A stretch of 64,000 nt of DNA, taken from positions 1,302,001-1,366,000 of the forward strand of contig JADJVJ010000001.1 of the NCBI GenBank assembly GCA_016716625.1, read 5' to 3'. The notes under the pieces are model-generated. The model was not told the origin of the DNA and searched no databases. It worked only from the letters and a program-made list of their open reading frames with translations. Below, piece after piece: positions 58,379 through 64,000 of the stretch (position 1 is the stretch's first letter; every line of letters begins with the position of its first letter). The stretch comes from Nostocoides sp. Lineage in GTDB: Bacteria; Actinomycetota; Actinomycetes; Actinomycetales; Dermatophilaceae. Position numbers and translations under genes: made by a program.

Positions 58379-58999
58379 GTGGCCCGCTACGTCGACCTCC
58401 ACCCCAGGGACCCGCAGCCCCGCCTCATTGGGCAAGTCGTGTCGCTGCTGCGCGAGGGCGGCCTCATCGCCTATCCCACGGACTCCGGCTACGCCTTGGG
58501 TGCCATGCTCGGGAACCAGGGAGCCAAGGACCGCATCCGCGACATCCGCCGCCTCGACGACCGGCACCATTACACCCTGGTCTGTCGCGACTTCGCCCAG
58601 CTCGGGGCCTTCGTCCACATCGACAATGCGGTGTTCCGCGCGGTCAAGGCGGCCACCCCGGGCCCCTACACCTTCATCCTCACCGCGACCAAGGAGGTGC
58701 CTCGCCGGTTGCTGCACGCCAAGAAGAAGACCGTCGGGGTGCGGATCCCCGAGCATCCGGTGGTGCGGGCTCTGCTCGCCGAGATCGGGGAGCCGCTGCT
58801 CAGCTCGACGCTCATCCTGCCCGGTCAGAGCGAGCCGCTTGTCGAGGGCTGGGTGGTCAAGGAGGAGCTTGACCACCTCGTCGATGCGGTCCTCGACTCG
58901 GGGGAGTGTGGGTCGGAGCCGACGACGGTGGTCGATCTGTCCTCCGGTGAGGCGGTCATCGCCCGGTACGGGGCAGGGGACCCCACTCGATTCGAATAG
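58379..58999 (+). CDS. YrdC/Sua5-like protein (YciO type)
   Basis: 206 residues from a GTG 4 bp after the OsmC gene. The YrdC domain is clear from GGLIAYPTDSGYALGAMLG and KKKTVGVRIPEHPVVRALL. The KxR and SxN residues needed for threonylcarbamoyl-AMP synthesis by TsaC are not fully preserved, and the sequence is closer to YciO, so a distinct role is possible. Confidence 0.87.
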   Translation: MARYVDLHPRDPQPRLIGQVVSLLREGGLIAYPTDSGYALGAMLGNQGAKDRIRDIRRLDDRHHYTLVCRDFAQLGAFVHIDNAVFRAVKAATPGPYTFILTATKEVPRRLLHAKKKTVGVRIPEHPVVRALLAEIGEPLLSSTLILPGQSEPLVEGWVVKEELDHLVDAVLDSGECGSEPTTVVDLSSGEAVIARYGAGDPTRFE

Positions 59000-59002
59000 G
59001 TT

Positions 59003-60118
59003 TCAACCGGAGCGGGAGATTCGTGCGGCAACCTCGGCGTGGCCGGTCTGCGGGAACATGTCGAAGAGTCTGACCTCCTCGACCCGCCATGACGGCATCC
59101 GGGCGAGATCGGCCGCGAGGCTGTTGACGTTGCAGCTCGAATAGATGAGGTGCTTGGCGCGACAGGTCTGCAACCAGTCGGCGAGCTCGGCCCCGAGTCC
59201 TCGTCGTGGGGGGTTGACGACGACGAGGTCCGGGTGCCGATCCGCGTCCCGGGCGTAGGCCGTGGCGTCTCCGGCAATGAACCTCGCCCCCGGCACGGTA
59301 TGCCGTGCGGCCGCCACTGCGTCCTCGGAGACCTCCACTCCGAGTACCGCACGGCCCGGTTGCCAGAGGTGCCCGGCGAAGCCGCCAACCCCGCAGTAGA
59401 GGTCCCAGATCGTTTGTGGTGCAATGCTGTTCGCCCAACCAGCCGCTTGACGGTAGAGGGCCGCCGCCACCTCGGTGTTGGTCTGGAAGAAGCTGCGCGG
59501 CCCGAGTCGCAGGTCGATGTCGTTGACCCGCATGGACAGTTCGCGGGCGTCGGTGAGGACGATCTCGCGCTCGCCTTCGAGGACGGCCTTGTGCTCGGGG
59601 TGAATGTTCGCCGTGACGACGACGATGCTGCCGACCGCGGCCAGAAGCTGGGGGAGGGCGTTGCGGATGGCGGCGAGGCGATGGGTGGAGCGCAGCACCA
59701 GGCGCACCATGAGTTCCCCACCGGGGCTTGCCGTGAGCAGGATGTGCTTGAGCTCCCCTCGGCGTTCGGGCACCGAGTAGGGCTCGAGTCGAAGATGGTC
59801 CACCCACGTGGCGATCGGCCCGAACGCGGCCGACAGAGGCTCCTCGTAGAGTCCACACCCCTGCAGGTCAACGCCCCGCCCGGCCTGGTCGAGGATGCCG
59901 AGCGTTACCTGGCCAGCCCGGCCGCCGACGACGAGTTTGGCCTTGTTGCGGAATCCGGACTCGGCCGAGCCCTGCGGCGGCAACCAGTGGGCGTCTGCGG
60001 CCACGGACGCGAGCACGGCGCGAGCCCGGGCGTCCTTGTCGGCGAGCTGGACGGCATACGGCACGGTCATGAGGGTGCACGACCGGCACTCTCCGGCGGT
60101 GAAGTAGTCGCAGTGCAC
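59003..60118 (-). CDS. rlmC: 23S rRNA (uracil-C5)-methyltransferase, RlmC type
   Basis: 371 residues, matching RlmC in length. Four cysteines in the RlmC pattern (C3, C11, C14, C88) would hold a [4Fe-4S] cluster. The SAM-binding motif is WDLYCGVGGFAGHL; DLVVVNPPRRGLG follows; the catalytic nucleophile is C329 in YSSCNVNSLA. It lacks an N-terminal TRAM domain, like RlmC. It faces the YrdC-like gene tail to tail, with three bases between. Confidence 0.9.
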   Translation of the reverse strand: MHCDYFTAGECRSCTLMTVPYAVQLADKDARARAVLASVAADAHWLPPQGSAESGFRNKAKLVVGGRAGQVTLGILDQAGRGVDLQGCGLYEEPLSAAFGPIATWVDHLRLEPYSVPERRGELKHILLTASPGGELMVRLVLRSTHRLAAIRNALPQLLAAVGSIVVVTANIHPEHKAVLEGEREIVLTDARELSMRVNDIDLRLGPRSFFQTNTEVAAALYRQAAGWANSIAPQTIWDLYCGVGGFAGHLWQPGRAVLGVEVSEDAVAAARHTVPGARFIAGDATAYARDADRHPDLVVVNPPRRGLGAELADWLQTCRAKHLIYSSCNVNSLAADLARMPSWRVEEVRLFDMFPQTGHAEVAARISRSG

Positions 60119-60126
60119 GGGCCCGG

Positions 60127-60945
60127 CTACGCCGTCCAGACGACGGGGAAGAGGGGGTGCTCCATGGGGGCGCCGTCGGGCAGGACGCCCTCGAGTTCGG
60201 GGAACGGCGGAGAGGTGACCCAGGGCCGAAGAGCATGGCGGGCGTCCTCGGCGAGGTAACGCAGGGACAGCACCCGGCGCCGGCCGGCGAAGGGGAAGCC
60301 GGGTGCTCCGTGGATGGTGAGGAAATCGAAGAAGATCGCGTCGCCCGGGAGCAGGTCACCGGCGCGAATGTCGTGGGCGTCCCGGTCGGCGTCGATGTCG
60401 GGCAGTTCCGCCAGGGTGCCCTCGGGGAACCACTTGGCCTTGCCGTCGAGGAAGGTCCGGGGCATCTTCCAGGGCCCGTGGTGCGAGCCGGCGACGAGTT
60501 CGAGACAGCCGGCGATGGGGACCCGGTCCACCGGGATCCAGGCGCTCGTGCCATGGCCGTCGACGTTGTAGTAGGGCTGATCCTGGTGCCACGGGGTGCG
60601 TTGCCGGGTGCCGCCCTCCTTGACCAGGACGTGGTCGTGGTAGAGCCGAACGGTGGGCGTGTTCAGGAGGCAGCCGGCTACCGCGGGCGCAGCGCTGTGC
60701 AGGGCGAGGGCGGCGATCTCGTCGATGTCCTGCCAGCGCCGGAAGTCCTCGACGAACCGACCCGGGTCGTCGATCCCGCTGGCGATCTGGGCGAGCATGC
60801 TCGGCGCCTCGAGGATGCGCGCGATGCCCTGGCGGGCGAGGTCGACCTCCTCCGGGGTGAGCAGCCCGCGGACGATGAGGACGCCGTCGCGGGCGTAGGC
60901 CTCGATGTCGGCGTCGGTGACCTGGGGGAGCGCGGCGGGGCTCAT
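60127..60945 (-). CDS. Phytanoyl-CoA dioxygenase (PhyH) family protein
   Basis: 272 residues. A non-haem Fe(II)/2-oxoglutarate oxygenase with the HxD facial-triad motif in TPWHQDQPYYNVDG, substrate-side segments RDGVLIVRGLLTPEE and IPVDRVPIAGCLELVAGSHHG, and a distal His in FLTIHGAPGFP. Substrate unknown. ATG at 60945 overlaps the stop of the DUF1028-GNAT gene, so the two are co-transcribed. Confidence 0.88.
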   Translation of the reverse strand: MSPAALPQVTDADIEAYARDGVLIVRGLLTPEEVDLARQGIARILEAPSMLAQIASGIDDPGRFVEDFRRWQDIDEIAALALHSAAPAVAGCLLNTPTVRLYHDHVLVKEGGTRQRTPWHQDQPYYNVDGHGTSAWIPVDRVPIAGCLELVAGSHHGPWKMPRTFLDGKAKWFPEGTLAELPDIDADRDAHDIRAGDLLPGDAIFFDFLTIHGAPGFPFAGRRRVLSLRYLAEDARHALRPWVTSPPFPELEGVLPDGAPMEHPLFPVVWTA

Positions 60946-62150
60946 GACGCGGAGCCTAGTGAAGGGCCGGACCAGTCGTCGGTGAGGACGGCCATGACGT
61001 GGGCGTCGATCCAGGTGTCGTCGAGCCGCAGCGCGCGCCGCCGGGTGCCCTCGTGGACGAAGCCGAGGGCTTCGTAGACGTGCCGGGCGCGGGGGTTGTG
61101 GTCGTAGACCTCGAGTTCGACTCGCTCGCAGCCCCAGGTGCCGAACGCGTGGTGGAGGGCGAGCGAGATGGCTTCTCGGCCGAGGCCTCGTCCGGTGGCG
61201 CCAGCGATCCATAGGCGGAGGCCGCAGGAGCGGTTGCCCTCGTGCTTATCCATGAGGACGATCTCGCCGACAACGTCGCCGGTGGCGAGTTCGCGGATGG
61301 CCCAGGCGTGCCGGGTGGGGTCTCGACGCCACCGGTCGAGGACCACCGCGAGGTCGCGAACGCTCCACGGGAGGGGTTCGTGGAGGGCGGCTCGGCTGTG
61401 CACGGATCCGGTGAGGAGTCCGACCTCCTCGTCGTGCAGGAGGTCGTGCATGGTGGCGGCATAGCTCCGGTCCAGCGGCTCCAGTGTCACGAGTAGCCCT
61501 GTGAGAGTATGCTGTTCGGGCAGTGGAGGTGGTTCGTCGGGCAGGTCCAACAGCCGGGCGAGCTCGCTGACCGGGTCCTCGTGGTCATCGACGCGGAGGT
61601 CGGCGACGACGCCGTATCCGTCGTAGCCGAGCCCGGGGGAGTGCACGACAAGGGCCGCGCTCTGCCGGCCTCGGGAGTCCCCACCGGCGGCGTCTCCCGC
61701 GAGGAGCGCGGCGAGCAGGCGGCGCTCGAGCGGCTCGGCAGCGGTGTCGAGGAAGGCGCGCTCCATGGCCGCCACGACGTCCGGGCCGGTGAGGATGTTG
61801 CCTTGGATCGCGTATGCCGTCTCGCCATCGGCGTGCGCGACTCCGCCGGCCCACGCCATACAGGCATCACCGGTGAAGGTCGCCGCGTCGGTGGGGGAGA
61901 CGGCCCCGAGTTGGCGTAGGCCGTGGTCGGGGTCGGCTGCCGTGGCTCGGCGGATCGCCTCGGCCGCGCTCGTGCCTTCGGCGATGGCCGCGGAGAGTTC
62001 GTCGAGGTAGGCCATCCGGGCGTGGGACTGGGTGGCCAAAGCGCACTGGCCGGCGATGACCCGGGGGACGATCGCCCCGACCCGCGGAACCCGGGTCGCG
62101 ACGGCGACCCCCCAGGCGTCATCGTGGCGAGCGCAGATCGAGAACGTCAT
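60942..62150 (-). CDS. DUF1028 and GNAT acetyltransferase fusion
   Basis: 402 residues. Residues 1 to about 205 are a DUF1028 domain with the typical MTFSICARHDDAWGVAVATR start and QSAALVVHSPGLGYDG, an Ntn-hydrolase-like family of unknown role. From about residue 225 a GNAT N-acetyltransferase follows, with TGRGLGREAISLALHHAFG as the acetyl-CoA loop and NPRARHVYEALGFVHEG. The frame is continuous without frameshift. The start at 62150 is supported by a TAGGCT -10, 7 nt upstream. Confidence 0.87.
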   Translation of the reverse strand: MTFSICARHDDAWGVAVATRVPRVGAIVPRVIAGQCALATQSHARMAYLDELSAAIAEGTSAAEAIRRATAADPDHGLRQLGAVSPTDAATFTGDACMAWAGGVAHADGETAYAIQGNILTGPDVVAAMERAFLDTAAEPLERRLLAALLAGDAAGGDSRGRQSAALVVHSPGLGYDGYGVVADLRVDDHEDPVSELARLLDLPDEPPPLPEQHTLTGLLVTLEPLDRSYAATMHDLLHDEEVGLLTGSVHSRAALHEPLPWSVRDLAVVLDRWRRDPTRHAWAIRELATGDVVGEIVLMDKHEGNRSCGLRLWIAGATGRGLGREAISLALHHAFGTWGCERVELEVYDHNPRARHVYEALGFVHEGTRRRALRLDDTWIDAHVMAVLTDDWSGPSLGSAS

Positions 62151-62157
62151 GTCGCGA

Positions 62158-62163
62158 AGCCTA
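62158..62163 (-). promoter_or_regulatory. -10 element of the DUF1028-GNAT gene, leaderless
   Basis: TAGGCT on the minus strand, 7 nt before the ATG at 62150. Confidence 0.5.
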
Positions 62164-62172
62164 GTCAGCCGC

Positions 62173-63030
62173 TCAGGGCCGCCCTCTCTCGGAGAGGACC
62201 GCGGCGAGCATCTCGTGGCCCTGGTGTTCGAATGCCTCGTCGTGGTGAACGAAGGCCCACGCTGCCGTGCCCACGGCCTCGCGGACTCGGGAGCGGAACC
62301 AGGTGTCGGAGTCTCGGGGGTCGGGGCCATAGCCGGCCAGGAAGGCCGCCTCCAACGCCGGATTGCCGCGGAACTCTTGAACGTGCAACCGTGCAAAGTC
62401 GGTCATCGCCGGTCGCAGGGCAACGCGTCCGAAGTCGATGGGGACCAGCGCACCATCGCTCCACAACCAGTTGCGTGGCTGCCAGTCGCCGTGGGTGGGC
62501 ACGAGAGTTGCCGGGGGAGTAGGCCACGAGGCGATCATGCGCCGGAGTTCGCGCACCGTCCCGGGGTCGATTCGGTGGGGGCCGTCGAGCCACCGGAGTG
62601 CTCCGGCGTTGGCCGAACGCTCGTAGTCGGGGTCGATGACAGAGGCTTGGCGGTGGAACAGGCCGAGAAGTTCACCGGCCTGGCGGTAGGTGTCGGGCCC
62701 CTCGGCCACCTGGGAGCCGAGGACCAGATGGCCGGGCACGAACTCCGTAGCCAGGAGCCCTGCCTCGGGGTCTGCGTGCGCCAATCGCGGAGCCCGGCCC
62801 CGTTCGAGCCACGGGCCCAGCCACTGGGAGTGAGCTTGGAACTCCCGGGCGAGGTGCTTATCCCCGGGCGGCGCGGCCTTGACGATGTAGCGGAGGGCGC
62901 CGGAGCGCATCTGGAGCACTGTGGTCTCGGTGAGGCCCCAACTGTGGTCGTGCTCGATGACGGCGTCCGGGAACCAGTCGAACAGCACGCGCCGCTGGTG
63001 CTCGCTGATCCCGTGGAGCCCTCCTGACAT
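62173..63030 (-). CDS. Phosphotransferase, aminoglycoside phosphotransferase (APH) family
   Basis: 285 residues. The kinase-like catalytic loop THGDWQPRNW and the metal-binding VPIDFGR are present; LREFQAH-type lysine/glutamate contacts occur earlier (YIVKAAPPGDK). Substrate could be an aminoglycoside, a sugar or choline; no resistance context is visible. ATG at 63030 is preferred because TAGCGT lies 7 nt before it. Ends 22 bp upstream of the DUF1028-GNAT start. Confidence 0.85.
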   Translation of the reverse strand: MSGGLHGISEHQRRVLFDWFPDAVIEHDHSWGLTETTVLQMRSGALRYIVKAAPPGDKHLAREFQAHSQWLGPWLERGRAPRLAHADPEAGLLATEFVPGHLVLGSQVAEGPDTYRQAGELLGLFHRQASVIDPDYERSANAGALRWLDGPHRIDPGTVRELRRMIASWPTPPATLVPTHGDWQPRNWLWSDGALVPIDFGRVALRPAMTDFARLHVQEFRGNPALEAAFLAGYGPDPRDSDTWFRSRVREAVGTAAWAFVHHDEAFEHQGHEMLAAVLSERGRP

Positions 63031-63037
63031 GCCCTGG

Positions 63038-63043
63038 ACGCTA
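63038..63043 (-). promoter_or_regulatory. -10 element of the phosphotransferase gene, leaderless
   Basis: TAGCGT on the minus strand, 7 nt before the ATG at 63030. Confidence 0.45.
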
Positions 63044-63109
63044 GTACAGCGCCCCGGAATCCACCCTTTCCACGACTCGAGCACGACGGAGCAGGCTTAT
63101 CGTCGTGCT

Positions 63110-63673
63110 GTGGGCGGATCTCGACAGACACTGACTCTTGAACAGCGTCAGAGAGTCGCCTTCTGGGCGGCCGACTGCGCCGAACGCGTGCTCTCGATCG
63201 TCGATGATGAGCTGCCTGGGGACCGGAGAGTCAGGCAGGCGATCGACCAGACCAGGGCGTTCGGGCGAGGCGATCTGCCTGTCGTAGTAGCGATTGCCCG
63301 TCGAGGTGGAGATGCCGGGGGCGCGGCGCGAGCCGCCCGCAGCGCGGCAGCCAAGGCGGCGGCGTATGCCGCTGAGCAAGCGGCCGGGGTCGCCCACATG
63401 GGCGCTCACGCACTCGGCGCGGCTGGGTACGCGGGAAAGGCTCTCATCCTGGCCCCTCACGGTGGCTCCGTCGCCGACAGGGAGATGCAGGCCGCGGGGG
63501 TGGCCCGAAGGCTCGTGGACCTGATGAGCGATCCAGTGGCCCAGGACATCGCCGGGCTGCCGATGCTGGGCGAAGACACTCGTGGGCCGCTAGCGCCGGG
63601 GCGTCTCAGCGGTGGTCACGTCGGCAACGTCATCCGCGCCATTCAGGCGTCCTTGAGTCAGCGCATAGGGTGA
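63110..63673 (+). CDS. Imm5-like putative immunity protein
   Basis: 187 residues from a GTG. The N-terminal part (LTLEQRQRVAFWAADCAERVLSIVDDE, then VRQAIDQTRAFGRG) and the following alanine-rich helices (AARAARSAAAKAAAYAAEQAAG) match the helical Imm5-like domain found in toxin-immunity loci. No toxin gene is visible in the window, so the role is uncertain; such domains also occur as solitary genes. Confidence 0.65.
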   Translation: MGGSRQTLTLEQRQRVAFWAADCAERVLSIVDDELPGDRRVRQAIDQTRAFGRGDLPVVVAIARRGGDAGGAARAARSAAAKAAAYAAEQAAGVAHMGAHALGAAGYAGKALILAPHGGSVADREMQAAGVARRLVDLMSDPVAQDIAGLPMLGEDTRGPLAPGRLSGGHVGNVIRAIQASLSQRIG

Positions 63674-63707
63674 GGTGACGACGGGAAGTGTCCACTGAGA
63701 CCGGACG

Positions 63708-63768
63708 GTAGGGGAGTCATTCGCTTGCGCCGGTGAACCGCAGCAGGTTCCGCTGCTCTGATCCCTAC
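63708..63768. terminator. Stem-loop between convergent genes
   Basis: GTAGGG/CCCTAC (63708-63713 with 63763-63768) encloses an inner GCAGC/GCTGC hairpin (63740-63744 with 63752-63756). It sits between the Imm5-like gene and the DUF3224 gene. The rest of 63674-63861 shows no gene. Confidence 0.35.
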
Positions 63769-63861
63769 GAGTGTGCTAGCTGACATAATGTTGATTATCG
63801 GCGTTAAAGGTAACGGGGCGCCTCTGTGTAACGCCAGACCTCCCGCGTGACGTTGAAGGGA

Positions 63862-64000
63862 TCAGTCAGGAAGTTGATACGTGAGAGCCCAGGCGTGCCC
63901 GGCGCCCACATCCAGATCGAGGGTCCCAGAGATGCCAGCGAGTTCGCCGGTGCCGGAACCTGGCGCGACACAGTACTCCAGGCTCACGCCGGTCGCGCCC
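63862..64000 (-). CDS. DUF3224 protein, C-terminal part
   Basis: 46 codons up to a TGA at 63862; the start lies beyond the window. GTGELAGISGTLDLDVGAGH followed by WALTYQL is the typical C-terminal strand pattern of DUF3224 proteins, small beta-barrels of unknown function. Identification rests on this short stretch. Confidence 0.6.
   Translation of the reverse strand, partial: GATGVSLEYCVAPGSGTGELAGISGTLDLDVGAGHAWALTYQLPD

Noticed and set aside
63708..63768. tRNA-like fold
   Set aside because: The outer and inner stems recall acceptor and T arms, but no anticodon or D arm can be drawn and the loop lacks TTC.

Overview
The window is high-GC DNA from an actinobacterium. Gene content and order match the order Micrococcales, and I favour an Intrasporangiaceae-like genome (inference; no search was run). 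Evidence: mycobacterial-type phosphatidylinositol mannoside genes, the order ruvC-ruvA-ruvB-yajC-secD-secF-apt-rsh, the block parA-scpA-scpB-rluB-cmk-der, and a cluster running pgsA-like, DUF881, sbp, DUF881, gcvH, FHA, merR, bfn, merR, gcvP that parallels M. tuberculosis Rv1822-Rv1832. Many genes start with GTG, stop/start overlaps of the NTGA type are common, and at least twelve genes look leaderless.

Layout. 1-3.1 kb: inositol phospholipid and mannoside synthesis (pgsA end, patA, pimA, a LemA-like protein). 3.1-6.7 kb: PLP synthase pdxS and pdxT with a kynureninase gene placed on the opposite strand between them, then yebC. 6.8-15.3 kb: Holliday junction resolution, Sec translocation accessory proteins, apt and the stringent-response enzyme. 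15.4-20.6 kb: DUF349, cyclophilin, MBL hydrolase, hisS, a 90-nt palindrome and a membrane protein. 20.7-30.15 kb: ald, xerD, parA, scpA/scpB, rluB, tyrA, cmk, plsC, der.

30.2-35.0 kb is a mobile-element knot. An IS481-family element sits 4 bp behind tRNA-Pro(GGG) with a perfect 16-bp target duplication. It has been split by an IS110-family element, and a second IS110-family element follows. Both IS110 elements carry a non-coding left end in which bridge-RNA guide segments matching their own ends and insertion sites can be read. 35.3-39.1 kb holds three tandem CNNM/CorC-type transporters.

39.4-41.7 kb holds what I consider the most interesting cassette: a 74-residue peptide made of a 26-residue leader and six HDSDGTDG repeats, a JmjC-type oxygenase whose reading frame overlaps the peptide's stop codon, and a thioredoxin-like ferredoxin overlapping in turn. 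It looks like a compact repeat-peptide hydroxylation system.

41.7-51.4 kb: a MalY-type lyase, the pgsA/DUF881/sbp/gcvH/FHA/MerR/bfn cluster and gcvP behind a glycine riboswitch. 51.4-64 kb: sbcC/sbcD, a glutamate-cysteine ligase family enzyme, a histidine-phosphatase remnant, DUF1697, OsmC, a YrdC-like protein, an RlmC-like methyltransferase, a PhyH-type dioxygenase, a DUF1028-GNAT fusion, a phosphotransferase, an Imm5-like protein and the end of a DUF3224 gene. Across the window the octamer CGGCATAC/GTATGCCG occurs about 40 times, far above chance.
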